The notes under the pieces are model-generated. The model was given only the letters and a program-made list of their open reading frames with translations, ran no database searches and was not told the DNA's origin. DNA of 64,000 nt from Pseudomonas rhizoryzae (GTDB lineage: Bacteria > Pseudomonadota > Gammaproteobacteria > Pseudomonadales > Pseudomonadaceae), in NCBI RefSeq assembly GCF_005250615.1, contig NZ_SULM01000006.1, forward strand, positions 310,001 through 374,000, written 5' to 3'. Shown here in pieces: positions 1 to 9,693 of the stretch (position 1 is its first letter; each line of letters starts with the position of its first letter). Position numbers and translations under genes: made by a program.

Positions 1-395
1 TCCGCGTACCGGACTGCCCGCGTTGCGGCGCCCTGCTCAAGCCGGACGTGGTGTTCTTTGGCGAACACGTACCCGGCGCGCGGGTGGAGCGTGCCTTCGC
101 CCACCTGGGCCGCGCCGATGCGCTACTGGTAGTGGGCTCGTCGCTGATGGTCTATTCCGGCTTTCGCTTCGCCCAGGCCGCCGCCCGCGCCGGCCTGCCC
201 ATCGCCGCCCTGGGCTATGGCCGGACCCGCGCGGACGACCTGCTGACGCTTAAGGTGGAAGCCTCCTGCGCCGAGGGGCTGGCCTTTCTGCTGGAACATC
301 CCGGGGCGGTCGCGCCGGCTCTCAGGCGGGTACTTCCTGACGCCGCGGCGCCCGGCCCAGATGCATCAGCGGACGCTCGATCCAGCGGTAGCTGA
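1..395 (+). CDS. Sir2-family NAD-dependent deacylase, C-terminal part (5' end outside window)
   Basis: The reading frame is open from the first bases and ends at TGA 393-395; the start lies to the left of the window. The first residues read [17 protein letters not shown], which is the second half of the sirtuin zinc-binding site followed by the conserved segment that leads into the NAD-binding core. Further on, [16 protein letters not shown] matches the sirtuin VGTSL motif that contacts NAD. The family removes acyl groups from lysines and uses NAD as co-substrate. The last 74 bases overlap the 3' end of the convergent acyltransferase gene, and the final 20 or so residues look like a low-complexity tail. 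The family is clear; the subclass cannot be judged from the fragment. Confidence 0.85.
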   Translation, partial: RVPDCPRCGALLKPDVVFFGEHVPGARVERAFAHLGRADALLVVGSSLMVYSGFRFAQAAARAGLPIAALGYGRTRADDLLTLKVEASCAEGLAFLLEHPGAVAPALRRVLPDAAAPGPDASADARSSGS

Positions 396-1467
396 GCATC
401 GACAGCAGGCAGGCGAGCACCAGCACCGGCGGCAACAGCGCCATGAAGCCGACCGTACCCAGGACCTCGACCGAGCCCAGGTTGAGCAGGGTGAAGAGGC
501 CATAGAGCAGCAGGCCGTGGGTCAGATAGAGGCTGTAGCTGATCTCGCCCAGTACCTTGAGCCCGCGACTGCGCAGGAGACCGAAGAGGTCGTTGCCGCT
601 GGCCATGGCGGCGAAGGGCAACGCCAGCGCCAGCATCTGCTTGAGGCTGTAGTCCGGCTGGACCATGGCGTAGGCCACCAGCGCCAGCGACAGCGCCGCC
701 ACCAGGGGGGTACGCAGCCGTGCCAGCAGCGCTGGCCGATGGGCCTTGAGGAACACCGGCAGGAAACCCAGCAGGAACAGCAGGCCGAAGCGCGCGCCCA
801 GCACGTGATAGTGATAGCCGGCGGCCACCAGGCCACCCACCAGCAGCGCCGAGATCAGCAGCGGCAGGCCGAAGCCACGGCGATTGAACAATACGGCGAT
901 GATCGGCAGCGCCAGATAGAACAGCGCCTCGTAGCGCAGCGTCCAGTGGGCGCCGGCGGTCATCCAGCCGCTCTCCTCCAGGCCGTTGAGACTGAAGCCG
1001 GAAAACAGCTCCCAGCTGAGCAGTTCAAGCATGAAGCGCTGGCCGTCGGCGATGACGAAGTGGGTGCGGATCAGGGTGAAGAGCACCACCACCGCCACTA
1101 CGCAGAGATACAGCGGCATCACCCGCAGCACCCGCGACCTCAGCAGCTCGCCCCAGTCCGGCGTGCGGCGATAGACCTTTCCGAAGAACAGGTAGCCGGT
1201 GATCATGAAGAACAGCGAGACCGGCACCACGCCCAGGTTGTAGAGCAGGTCGCTGTCGGGTTCGCGCCATTGGCCCTCGGCCTTGAGGTGATAGGTCAGC
1301 ACGAAATGCAGGCAGACCACGGCGGTGGCGAGGATGCCACGCAGGGCATCCAGCGGCGAGGAACGCGCCAGGGTCTCCTGGGTGAGCAAGGGGCTGCGCC
1401 GCAGGGCGAAGGCCAGCAGCACCAAGGTGCCCAGGTAGAGCGCTATGGGGAGAGCGACGTCAGTCAT
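322..1467 (-). CDS. acyltransferase family 3 membrane protein (OafA/YrhL type)
   Basis: This 381-residue protein has about ten hydrophobic segments and the family signature near the N terminus: SPLDALRGILATAVVCLHF at about residues 37-55, with the conserved Arg and His of acyltransferase 3 proteins. These inner-membrane enzymes move acetyl or other acyl groups onto sugars of O-antigen, exopolysaccharide or glucans. The gene stands alone, convergent with the Sir2 gene (74-base overlap). A gap of about 420 bases separates it from the glucoamylase gene upstream, so it probably has its own promoter. The substrate cannot be told from the sequence. Confidence 0.85.
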   Translation of the reverse strand: MTDVALPIALYLGTLVLLAFALRRSPLLTQETLARSSPLDALRGILATAVVCLHFVLTYHLKAEGQWREPDSDLLYNLGVVPVSLFFMITGYLFFGKVYRRTPDWGELLRSRVLRVMPLYLCVVAVVVLFTLIRTHFVIADGQRFMLELLSWELFSGFSLNGLEESGWMTAGAHWTLRYEALFYLALPIIAVLFNRRGFGLPLLISALLVGGLVAAGYHYHVLGARFGLLFLLGFLPVFLKAHRPALLARLRTPLVAALSLALVAYAMVQPDYSLKQMLALALPFAAMASGNDLFGLLRSRGLKVLGEISYSLYLTHGLLLYGLFTLLNLGSVEVLGTVGFMALLPPVLVLACLLSMLSYRWIERPLMHLGRAPRRQEVPA

Positions 1468-1886
1468 ATCCGTGACCTTTTTGACAGGAGCAGGCCGGCA
1501 TCCGCATCCTGGCGACAGGCGCGGAGACCACAGCGAGCGAGAGAAAACGACGACAGCCGGGCAGGCTACCGCGCGGTACAGGACCGTGGGCAGGAGGACC
1601 GGAGCGGAGAGGGAAAGTGGCTAGCGGAAGGATCCGCTTGCCTCAGGAAAGCCTGAGAACGCCCATCAGACAAGTCTTGTTACAGGCGTTCCCTTAGGTT
1701 CGACGTTTCGCTGGCCGCCATCCGCGGCTCTGGCACGCCGCTTCACGGCTGCATGCCGTTCGTCGGCGCCCGTGGTCGAGAGCAGGCAATCCGATCTCGA
1801 CGTTAGCCAATGCTGCCTTTTTGGCTGCACTCGCTGCCGAAAAGGCAGCATTGGCCACCAGGGTAGCCCTTGCGTCCAGGCCTGTC
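1468..1886. other. gene-free stretch between acyltransferase and glucoamylase genes
   Basis: These 419 bases contain no credible gene. The left part must carry the promoter of the leftward acyltransferase gene, although I see no clear sigma-70 pair. The right part holds a strong inverted repeat at 1806-1855, listed separately. Confidence 0.5.
1806..1855. repeat. 20-bp inverted repeat, long hairpin downstream of the glucoamylase gene
   Basis: The arms 1806-1825 and 1836-1855 are complementary at 19 of 20 positions, with one G-T wobble, and enclose a 10-base loop. It lies about 30 bases past the stop codon of the glucoamylase gene. There is no T-run on either side, so it is not a classical intrinsic terminator. 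It may act as a transcript-end stabiliser or be a mobile palindrome. Confidence 0.7.
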
Positions 1887-4319
1887 TCAGGGCGCCAACA
1901 CCCGCGCCACCACCGGGTAGTGATCCCACACCTGGCCGTCCGCCATCGAGCGCAGCAGCTTGACGTATTCGGCGTGGGACCAGGCCAGCGGCGTCGCCGA
2001 ATCGGTGCCCTGCCCCTTGGTGTAGCCATGGCGCTGGTTGTCGCCCACGCCGTCCCAGACCTGCTCGGGCAGCATCAGGCCGGCGTTGGCGAACAGTTCC
2101 AGGCCGCGGACATAGGTGTCACGCAGCTTGGCCAACGCCGCCGGGTCCGGCTTGCCCTGCAGAATCAAGCGCGCCAGCTCGTAGTGGCCGCGTTCACCGG
2201 TGAAGATCGGCCAGACCCGGCCACGCAGGCCGGAGTTGGGCACTGGCTGCTCGGTGGCCGGGAAGTTGATGCCCGAGGTCTCGCTCTCGCCATAGCCGTC
2301 GTTGCCGTAGCGCCGCCAGCCGGGGAAGGTGCCGGTCACCCCGGGATACTGGAAGCTGTACTTGACCCGCAGATTCTCCGGCAGGCCTTCGTCGTCCAGC
2401 ACCGCCAGGCTCTTCTGCACCAGCGGATCACCGGCCGGGCGCACGCCGTAGCGCACCAGTTCGAGGAAGCCGGCGTCCAGCACCTGGTCTTCCGGCAGGC
2501 CCGGACGGCTGTTGTTGTCCACCAGCTTGCCCTTGTCGTTCGGGTCGGGATTCTGGGTGATGCGCAGGTAGTAGTTGCCGGCGCCCAGACTGCCCTGGGT
2601 GGTGGCCATGGTCTTTTCCACCTGGCTGGAATAACGCCGTGCGGTGTCGCGATAGCGGCTGGCATTGGCCTCGTCGCCGGCGTGGCGCGCCAGTTCGCTG
2701 GCCGTGGCGAGCCCGGCGATCACCGCCGCGGTGGTGGACGGCGAATAGCCCCACTGCTCTTCCCAGCGCTCCTGCTGGGTCTGCGGCGGCTTGACCTGCC
2801 AGGTGTTCCAGCCCAGGTTGACCTGGCTGTCGCGGGCGAGGAAGTCCGCCGCGGGCCGGAGCATGTCGCGGTACCAGCGATCGATTTCGGCATCGCCCAA
2901 GAGGCCACCCTGCCAGAGGCGATAGCCGAGCATGATCGGCATGGCGGTCTGGTCGAGTTGCACCCCCACCCATTCGATGGTGCCGTCGACGTGGGTCTTC
3001 TGCAGGAACCAGCCGGTGGCGCCCGGCGCGCGGACCTCGTCGCCCTGCCGCTGCTGGTGGATGAAGGCGGAGCTGTCGGCTGGCTTGTGGGCGGTGTTGG
3101 CGTCCACCTGCACCTGCTTGAGGTAGCTGAAGGCGACCTTGGGCGTCTGCCGATCGCCCAGCGCCAGCAGCGCCATGGCGCACTGGTAGAAGTCCCGCGG
3201 CCAGACCGCCTTGTAGCCGGTGGTGCCCTTGGCGGCCGGCACCGTTTCGCCCCAGGGGTTGGACAGCGAGGCGATCAGGGCGCCGGCGTGGGTCTTGTCT
3301 TCCTGGGCCTTGAGCACCAGGGCGCTGGCGTTGAGCAGCTTGCCGCCGTCGCCGGCCTGGGCCTGCAGGCGCGGCAGCTGATCGAGGCTGGCCAGGTAAT
3401 CCTGCCAGCCGATGGCGTCGCCCTCGCCGTTGTAGTGGGCCAGCACCTTTTGGTAGCCGCGGGCCAGGGTGGCATCGGCCGCCGCCTCGGCCTGGCGCGG
3501 ATTGGCGCCAAAGCCCACCACCACGTCCAGGGTGGTCTCGGCGCCGGTGAGCGGCAGCTTGGCCAGCATGGCGACGTTGCCGGCCTGGTCGCCGGTGCTG
3601 CTGTAGAGCTGGGTCAGCTTGCCGTGGCGGCGCAGGTCGTCGAGGCCGTCGGAGGCGCCGACGAAGCCCACGGTGGGGGTCAGCAGCGGCTGGCTGGCCT
3701 TCACCACCAGGGCGTGCTCGCCTTCGCTGGCGTAGAGCACGGAGCCCTTCACCGCCGCGCGATCATGGCTGCCGCTGTTGGCCAGCGCCGGATCGACGTA
3801 GAGATAGGGCTGGATACGCGGGTCCTGGCTGCGAAAGATGACGCGCATGACCAGGGTGTCCTGGTCCGGGTCGGTGAAGACGTGCTTCTCGATCTCGTAG
3901 CGGCCCTGGCGGTCGCGATTGATGATCCGGTAGGCCAGCGAGGTGGGCCGGCCAGCACTATCGGTGGCCAGGTATTCGATGCGGCTGTCGGTGTCGTCGC
4001 GCTCCAGGTGGGTGAAGTCGGGGCCGCGGATCACCAGCTGCATCTCACGCAGCTGCGCCTCGTGGATGAGTCCCTGCATGGTCTCGGTGACCACGCCCTG
4101 GGCCAGGGAGAACCACACCCGCGAGACGCGGCCAGTACTGGCCTGGTCGCTATAGGCGCCATCGCGATAGGCCTCGTAGCTGGTGCCTATGCCGGTCTTG
4201 CCGGAATAGGACCAGAAGGGTGCGGCGCCGGGTGCGCCGGGGGCGTTCAGGGCGAACGCCAAGGGAGTGAGCAGAACACTGGCGGAACACAGCAACGGAC
4301 GGACGAAGCGGAGGGGCAT
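1887..4319 (-). CDS. exported glucan 1,4-alpha-glucosidase / glucodextranase (GH15)
   Basis: This 810-residue protein begins with a Sec signal peptide (residues 1-23, ending AFA before LNAPG). An N-terminal beta-rich glucodextranase-N type domain covers roughly residues 25-300, and the GH15 (alpha/alpha)6 barrel covers about 320-790. Visible active-site segments are WPRDFYQCAM in the substrate pocket, ERWEEQWGYSPST near residue 520 with the probable general acid Glu, and LPEQVWDG near residue 750 with the probable catalytic base Glu. The family releases beta-glucose from non-reducing ends of alpha-glucans. It would act in the periplasm or outside the cell on maltodextrin or dextran-like polymers. 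The length fits bacterial glucodextranase-type members. It appears to be monocistronic. Confidence 0.92.
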   Translation of the reverse strand: MPLRFVRPLLCSASVLLTPLAFALNAPGAPGAAPFWSYSGKTGIGTSYEAYRDGAYSDQASTGRVSRVWFSLAQGVVTETMQGLIHEAQLREMQLVIRGPDFTHLERDDTDSRIEYLATDSAGRPTSLAYRIINRDRQGRYEIEKHVFTDPDQDTLVMRVIFRSQDPRIQPYLYVDPALANSGSHDRAAVKGSVLYASEGEHALVVKASQPLLTPTVGFVGASDGLDDLRRHGKLTQLYSSTGDQAGNVAMLAKLPLTGAETTLDVVVGFGANPRQAEAAADATLARGYQKVLAHYNGEGDAIGWQDYLASLDQLPRLQAQAGDGGKLLNASALVLKAQEDKTHAGALIASLSNPWGETVPAAKGTTGYKAVWPRDFYQCAMALLALGDRQTPKVAFSYLKQVQVDANTAHKPADSSAFIHQQRQGDEVRAPGATGWFLQKTHVDGTIEWVGVQLDQTAMPIMLGYRLWQGGLLGDAEIDRWYRDMLRPAADFLARDSQVNLGWNTWQVKPPQTQQERWEEQWGYSPSTTAAVIAGLATASELARHAGDEANASRYRDTARRYSSQVEKTMATTQGSLGAGNYYLRITQNPDPNDKGKLVDNNSRPGLPEDQVLDAGFLELVRYGVRPAGDPLVQKSLAVLDDEGLPENLRVKYSFQYPGVTGTFPGWRRYGNDGYGESETSGINFPATEQPVPNSGLRGRVWPIFTGERGHYELARLILQGKPDPAALAKLRDTYVRGLELFANAGLMLPEQVWDGVGDNQRHGYTKGQGTDSATPLAWSHAEYVKLLRSMADGQVWDHYPVVARVLAP

Positions 4320-4418
4320 GGGCAGGCGGGCCTTGTTCTGGTTATGCCGAAAGTCGCATGGCAGAAGGCTCTTGAGCCCTCTATCAGTAAGACTAGTCGG
4401 ATTTTTCCAAGGTGCCGT

Positions 4419-6650
4419 TCAGCCCTCGTCCCGTTGCGCTTGGGCGACCGGCGGGAGGTGGTGCGCCAGAGGCGAATCCGGCGCCAACAGCGAGGTGCGG
4501 ATGAAGTGCAGGTAGCTGGCGATGCGCCGCAGCGGCGAGCGATCGAAGTCGCCCGGAGTGGGCTCCAGATGGCGCTGGGCCTGGTGCGCGAGGAAGATGG
4601 CCTGGTCCACCGCGCTCAGGGCGCGGGCCAGGTTGGCGGCGTTGGGCTGGCGGAACAGCCGTACCAGCGCCCGGCCCAGGGCGCGGATGGCCAGGCGCCA
4701 GGCGCGCTGCTCGCGATACCAGGGCAAGGGTGGCAAGGCGGCCTGCTCCAGACGCAGCTCGATGATGGCGTGGCCCAGCTCCAGGCTGAGGAAGGTCCAG
4801 CGCAGCAACTGCCGCTGCACCGCCGGCTGGCCCACGGTCAGCACCTGCACCTGGTTGAGCAGGTCGCGCAGACCGCCATCGAAGCGGCTGCTCAGCCCCG
4901 GTAGAGGTGCGCCTATGGCATGCACCAGTCGTTCGCGCAGGGCGTCTTCCAGGCGGCGCCAGACCCAGGGCTGGCTGGGCGGCAGCAGCACGCTGACGGC
5001 CAGCACCGCCACGCCACAGGCTACGAGATAGGCCAGATAGGTATTGCAGAAGACATCGGCATCGTAGCGCGGCAGATTGCCCGGCAGCGCCGCCGAGCAG
5101 AACCACACCATCAAGCCCGTGCCATAGCCCGCCAGTCGCGGCCGGGTGATCAGCCAGGCGCCGGCGGCGAATACCGGTGCCAGGGTCAGCAGCAACAGGG
5201 CGAAGCCGTCCACCCAGGGCAGCACCTGGAATTGCAGCAGGCCCCCGGCCAGGGCGCCGACCAGGGTGCCTCCCGCCAACTGCAGGCAATAGCGGCGCGG
5301 ATCGGCCGAGGTGGAAGCCAGCGCCGAGATCAGCCCCGCCGCCAGGGTGCAGGCCGCCCCGCTCGGCCAGGCGGTCTCGATCCAGAACAGGCCGACGCCG
5401 AGCACCACCAGGGCACTGCGCAACCCGGCCATCCAGGCCACCGCGCGACTGGCCAGGGGCGTGAAGGTCTCGCGCGTCTTGGGCGCGGGGCCGGTCAGTA
5501 CGTCCAGCTCCAGCTGGGTGTTCAGCAGCAGGTGCAGATCCTCGGCGAAGCGATAGAGCAATTCGGCGGCGGTGTCGTAGTCGAGCCGGTCGGCCTCGGC
5601 CGCGGGCGCCGTCCGCGCCAGTTGCTGGCGACCGGCGCGGATCGTCGCCATCAGGGTTTCGCGCTCCGCGGCCAGGCGCTCGTTGAGCCGGCGTAGATCG
5701 CGCTCTTCCGGTAGCCGGCCCAGGCCTGGCGCCAGGGCGGCGGCGATCAGTTCCAGGGCGGGCGCCAGGGCCTGGCGCACCGCCGGCGGCCGCGCGGCCA
5801 GACGCTCCAGCAACTGGTGGAGGGCATGAAAGCGGGTGTTGAGCAGCATGAGCCGATTGCCCAGGGCGGCCAGGCGCCCGCTGCGGCGGCGCAGGTAGGG
5901 CTCTTCGAAGACGCTGGCGCTGCGCAGGCTCTCGAACCCCACGGAGTCGGCGGCGAACCGGGCGCTGAGCGCGGCGAAGCGTTCGGCGTCGAGGTGGCCG
6001 AGCAGGCCGTCATGGGCCATGGCGAGGAAGTCGCGCAAGCGCTGCGCCAGGGTGCGGCGCAGGACACCGCGGGTGGTCTGCGGCAGGATGGCCACGCTCA
6101 CCACCCCGGCGCAGCAGATGCCCAGGGCGATCTCCAGCAGGCGCCACACCGCTTGCAAGAAGGCGCCCTGGGGCGCGGCCACCGCCGGCAGCCCCACCAG
6201 GCAGGCGGTATAGCCAGCCAGCAAGAAGGCATAGCTGCGAAAGTCCCGGTAGCGCGCCGCGCCGCGGGTGCAATAGCCGATCCACAGCACCAGGGCGCCG
6301 AGCAGCAGGACCCGCTCCTGGGCGAACAGGGCGATGGCGGCGACGGTGAAGCTCAAGCCCGCGAGACTGCCCAGGACCCGATAGAAACTCTTGGCCAGCA
6401 CCTGGCCGCTCTGCGGCTGCAGGACGATGAAGACGGTGACCAGCACGGTGCTCGGTTGCGGCAACTCCAGGCGATAGGCCAGCCACAGCGCCAGGGCGGC
6501 GGCGAGCAAGGCCTTGGCGATGAAGGCCCAGGTCTGGCCGTCGGTGCGGGCCCATTCGCGACCGGCGCGGCGCCAGGCATTCAGGCTGGGCCAGCGTTGG
6601 CGCGGAACGGAGCGGGAGGGCCGCAGGGGCAACGGCGAAGCGAGGGGCAT
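4419..6650 (-). CDS. FUSC-family membrane transporter (aromatic acid exporter type)
   Basis: The protein of about 743 residues has the FUSC layout: a block of about six membrane helices (residues 45-185), a long soluble helical region, a second block of helices (residues 400-520) and a C-terminal soluble part. The first block carries the typical stretch VFIVLQPQSGQVLAKSFYR. The family includes YccS and the p-hydroxybenzoate exporter AaeB, which export aromatic acids. I chose ATG 6650; a TTG nine bases upstream is also possible, and neither has a good ribosome-binding site. A LysR regulator is transcribed divergently from 6786 or 6816, the arrangement seen for aaeB and its regulator aaeR, so that regulator probably controls this gene. 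Confidence 0.88.
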   Translation of the reverse strand: MPLASPLPLRPSRSVPRQRWPSLNAWRRAGREWARTDGQTWAFIAKALLAAALALWLAYRLELPQPSTVLVTVFIVLQPQSGQVLAKSFYRVLGSLAGLSFTVAAIALFAQERVLLLGALVLWIGYCTRGAARYRDFRSYAFLLAGYTACLVGLPAVAAPQGAFLQAVWRLLEIALGICCAGVVSVAILPQTTRGVLRRTLAQRLRDFLAMAHDGLLGHLDAERFAALSARFAADSVGFESLRSASVFEEPYLRRRSGRLAALGNRLMLLNTRFHALHQLLERLAARPPAVRQALAPALELIAAALAPGLGRLPEERDLRRLNERLAAERETLMATIRAGRQQLARTAPAAEADRLDYDTAAELLYRFAEDLHLLLNTQLELDVLTGPAPKTRETFTPLASRAVAWMAGLRSALVVLGVGLFWIETAWPSGAACTLAAGLISALASTSADPRRYCLQLAGGTLVGALAGGLLQFQVLPWVDGFALLLLTLAPVFAAGAWLITRPRLAGYGTGLMVWFCSAALPGNLPRYDADVFCNTYLAYLVACGVAVLAVSVLLPPSQPWVWRRLEDALRERLVHAIGAPLPGLSSRFDGGLRDLLNQVQVLTVGQPAVQRQLLRWTFLSLELGHAIIELRLEQAALPPLPWYREQRAWRLAIRALGRALVRLFRQPNAANLARALSAVDQAIFLAHQAQRHLEPTPGDFDRSPLRRIASYLHFIRTSLLAPDSPLAHHLPPVAQAQRDEG

Positions 6651-6815
6651 GCTGGGCAACGACGGGATCGACGGGAGGGGGTGAGGCGCAGCGCCTCGGC
6701 GGCCATTCTAGGAAGCCGGACCCACCCCGATTAAGCCGGGTGCGACGGCAAAGAGCGTTAACCAACGGGCGGGTAATGGCCCACAATGGCGCTTTACCCG
6801 GCCCCGCCCTCGCCC

Positions 6816-7745
6816 ATGGATCACCTCTTCAATCTGCGCGCCTTCGCCTGCGTGGCCCGCACCGGCAGCTTCACCGGTGCCGCCCGCCAGTTGGAACTCA
6901 CCACCGCCTATGTCTCGCGGGCGGTGAGCCAGCTGGAGCAGCACCTGCAGACCCGGCTGCTGCATCGCACCACCCGCCAGTTGCGGCTGACCGAAGCAGG
7001 CGAGCGCTACCTGGTGCGCTGCGAGCGCATCCTCGCCGACCTCGACGAAGCCGACGCCGAGGCCCGCCATGCCCTGGCGGTGCCACGCGGGCGGTTGCGC
7101 ATCCACACCATGACCGGCCTCGGCCAGCACTACCTGATCCAGAGCCTGGCCGGCTATCGCGAGCGCTATCCCGAGGTCGACCTGGATCTGCAACTGACCA
7201 ACACCTTCACCGACATCCTCAAGGAAGGCTACGACCTGTCGCTGATCCTGGCCGCGGGTCTTGCCGATTCGGCCTTCTGCTCGGCGCGCCTGGGCAGCAC
7301 CCATAGCGTGCTCTGCGCGGCGCCCAACTATCTGGAGCGCGAGGGTCGCCCAGCCGCGCCCGCGGACCTCGCCGAGCATCGCTGCCTGCGCCTGGTCAAT
7401 CGCGCCATGGCGCCGGATCGCTGGCTGCTGGAAGGCCCGGAAGGCAGTGCCGAGGTGGTGGTGGACCGGCCGCCGTTCCAGGTCAACACCGCCGACGCTC
7501 TGGCTGAAGCCGTGGCCAGCGGCCTAGGCATCGGCGCCCTGCCGCTCTACGCCGCCGTCGCCGGACTCGCCAGCGGCCGGTTGCAGCGGGTGCTGCCCGG
7601 ACACCGCCTGTATGCCCTGGACATCCACGCCCTCTATCCGTCGCGGCCCTTTCTCGATGCCAAGATTCGCACCCTGGTGGATCATCTGCGCGAGACACTG
7701 CCCGCCCTGCTGGAGCGTGATCGGCAATTGGTGGAAGGCACCTAA
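6816..7745 (+). CDS. LysR-family regulator, probable regulator of the FUSC gene
   Basis: The product begins MDHLFNLRAFACVARTGSFTGAARQL, a textbook LysR winged helix-turn-helix (residues 1-60), followed by a periplasmic-binding-protein-like effector domain to the end (about 309 residues). An upstream in-frame ATG at 6786 would add ten residues, but the homologous start is the second ATG, used here. The gene is divergent from the FUSC exporter, and the roughly 165-base spacer is where an operator is expected. Its stop codon overlaps the stop of the convergent cytochrome b561 gene by four bases. By analogy with AaeR it may respond to an aromatic carboxylate; that is inference. Confidence 0.9.
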   Translation: MDHLFNLRAFACVARTGSFTGAARQLELTTAYVSRAVSQLEQHLQTRLLHRTTRQLRLTEAGERYLVRCERILADLDEADAEARHALAVPRGRLRIHTMTGLGQHYLIQSLAGYRERYPEVDLDLQLTNTFTDILKEGYDLSLILAAGLADSAFCSARLGSTHSVLCAAPNYLEREGRPAAPADLAEHRCLRLVNRAMAPDRWLLEGPEGSAEVVVDRPPFQVNTADALAEAVASGLGIGALPLYAAVAGLASGRLQRVLPGHRLYALDIHALYPSRPFLDAKIRTLVDHLRETLPALLERDRQLVEGT

Positions 7746-8275
7746 AGCCGCTGCTCCGGCAGCATCCGCTCCAGCGTCCCATCACGGCGGATCGCCACGT
7801 GCCAGACCACCGCCGCCACGTGCAGGATCACCAGGCCATAGACGGCGAACTGGCAGGCCACATGGATGCGGTCGGCGAGGATGCCGAGGGCTTCATGGCG
7901 GGGAAATCCCGGCAGGGAAAACAATCCGAATACCGGTACCGACTGCCCCTGGCCGGCCATCAGGTAGCCAGTCACCGGCATCACCAGCAACACGGCGTAG
8001 AGCAGGCCGTGATTGAGGCCGGCGAGCAGCCGTAGCAGGCGCCCGTCACGGGGGTTGGCCGGCGGCGCCGGATGGCGCCAGCGCCAGGTCAGGCGGATCA
8101 GCACCAGCAGGAATACCGTGATACCGGTGGATTCGTGCAGCAGATACCAGAGCGTGCGCACCGGACCGGGCGGAAAGTTTTCCGCCACCCAGACGAAGGG
8201 CAACAGCAGGCACAGCAAGGCAACGGTCAGCCAGTGCAGGGTCTGGGCGACACCGGTGTAGCGCGCGATGGCCAT
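7742..8275 (-). CDS. cytochrome b561 (CybB-type membrane di-haem protein)
   Basis: This 177-residue, four-helix membrane protein has histidines placed in the helices as in b561: H14 (TLHWLTVALL), H47 (WYLLHESTG), and two more at IHVACQF and VILHVAAVVWH. These bind two b haems. The family moves electrons from quinol or superoxide at the inner membrane. It is a single-gene unit, convergent with the LysR gene. The ATG at 8275 gives the expected N terminus with a first helix directly after about 12 residues. Confidence 0.9.
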   Translation of the reverse strand: MAIARYTGVAQTLHWLTVALLCLLLPFVWVAENFPPGPVRTLWYLLHESTGITVFLLVLIRLTWRWRHPAPPANPRDGRLLRLLAGLNHGLLYAVLLVMPVTGYLMAGQGQSVPVFGLFSLPGFPRHEALGILADRIHVACQFAVYGLVILHVAAVVWHVAIRRDGTLERMLPEQRL

Positions 8276-8374
8276 GGGCAGCTCTCCGCAGCGGTGGAGT
8301 CCCGATAGTGCCCCAGGCGGCAGCGAAGTGTTGCTGCGCCTGGGAGAAAGCCGCTACCGCCCGTCAGAGCCTGC

Positions 8375-9643
8375 TCAAAGGTGGATGAGCGCGGCCAGGG
8401 CCAACAGCAACGCCGGGATCATCACCAGGGTGCCCAGCTTGAGGAATTGCCAGAAGCTCACCGACAGCCCCTCGCGGCGCAGCGCGGCCAGCCACAGCAG
8501 GGTCGCCAGCGAACCGGTGATGGACAGGTTGGGGCCCAGGTCGATGCCGATCAGCACCGCCCCGGCGATCTTCTCGGAGACGTGGGCGGCCTGTACGGCG
8601 GCGCCGGCCAGCAGACCCGCCGGCAGGTTGTTGACCAGGTTACTGCCGAAAGCCACCAGCAGGCCGGCGCCCCAGGCCGCGCGCTCCGGCGTCGCCTGAG
8701 CCGCGGCCTGGAGCTGGTTGGCCAGCAGCTTCAGCACGCCCGTCGTCTCCAGCGCCTCCACCAGCACGAACAGCCCGGCCACCAGTGGTAGCACGCTCCA
8801 GGAGATGTGCTTGAGCAACTCCAGGCCACCGCCACGCTTGCAGGCCACCACCACCAGGAAGGTGGCGAAGCCGGCGAGAAAGGTCGGCAGGCCCAGCTCC
8901 AGATCCAGCGCCGAGGCGCCGAGCAGGACCAGGATGGTCAGGATCAGGCCGCAGCCGGCGATGCGTCCGGTGGTGGGCAGGGCCTCCACCGCACCACCGG
9001 TGGCCAGGCGCTCGGCGCGCAGCACCTTGGCCTGGGTCGCCCAGAGCACCAGGAAGGTCGCGCCAATGGCCAGGATCGACGGCAGGGTGAACAGCGCCAG
9101 CCAGCGCCCCAGCTCCGGCATGTGGTCGGCGAAGACCACCAGGTTGGCCGGATTGGAGATCGGCAGCACGAAACTCGCCGCGTTGGCGATGAAGGCGCAG
9201 GAGAACAGATAGGGCAGCGGATTCTTCACCTGGGCGGCGCGGGTGGCGTAATAGACCGCCGGGGTCAGCACCACCGCGCAGGCGTCGTTGGAGAGAAACA
9301 CCGTGACCAGGATGCCCACGCCATAGACCAGGGCGAACAGCCGCAGCGCCGAACCCTTGGCCGCCTGCACCGCGTGGCCGGCCACCCAGTCGAACAGCCC
9401 TTCCTTCCGGGCGATCTCGGCCAGCAGCATCATGCCGATGAGGAACAGGTAGACGTCGGTGCCCTTGGCGATGCCATGCCATACCCCTTCCAGGGGCAGC
9501 AGGCCGAACACCGCCAGCAGCGCCGCACCGGCCAAGGCGAACAGCGCCTCGGGGAGGCCGAAAGGCCGGGTGACCACCCCGAGGGTGGCCAGGCCGGCGA
9601 TGATCCAGGTCAGCAGGTGAGGAGAAACCGCGAAAAACCCCAT
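8375..9643 (-). CDS. ArsB/SLC13-superfamily anion permease
   Basis: This 422-residue polytopic protein (about 11-12 hydrophobic segments) has the ion-transporter superfamily pattern of Ars[15 protein letters not shown] near residue 115, SNPANLVVF near residue 165, and a second-half repeat [16 protein letters not shown]. ArsB extrudes arsenite, but related proteins carry other anions. No arsR, arsC or other arsenic gene lies nearby, so the substrate is unproven. The gene starts 51 bases upstream of the end of the metallophosphoesterase gene on the same strand, so it may belong to the transcript coming from the MFS gene at 12.1 kb. Confidence 0.82.
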   Translation of the reverse strand: MGFFAVSPHLLTWIIAGLATLGVVTRPFGLPEALFALAGAALLAVFGLLPLEGVWHGIAKGTDVYLFLIGMMLLAEIARKEGLFDWVAGHAVQAAKGSALRLFALVYGVGILVTVFLSNDACAVVLTPAVYYATRAAQVKNPLPYLFSCAFIANAASFVLPISNPANLVVFADHMPELGRWLALFTLPSILAIGATFLVLWATQAKVLRAERLATGGAVEALPTTGRIAGCGLILTILVLLGASALDLELGLPTFLAGFATFLVVVACKRGGGLELLKHISWSVLPLVAGLFVLVEALETTGVLKLLANQLQAAAQATPERAAWGAGLLVAFGSNLVNNLPAGLLAGAAVQAAHVSEKIAGAVLIGIDLGPNLSITGSLATLLWLAALRREGLSVSFWQFLKLGTLVMIPALLLALAALIHL

Positions 9644-9693
9644 CTAGGACTCGTTCCTTCTAGTCGATCCGCGAGACCGGCGGGCTGCCGATC

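Noticed and set aside
1821-4904. A very long plus-strand open frame (over 1000 codons) opposite the glucoamylase and FUSC genes.
   Set aside because: It is an antisense artefact of high GC; its composition (Gly, Gln, Ala, His-rich) has no domain, while the minus-strand genes have clear families.
8375-9643. Arsenic resistance operon.
   Set aside because: Only an ArsB-like permease is present; no arsR, arsC or arsH lies nearby.
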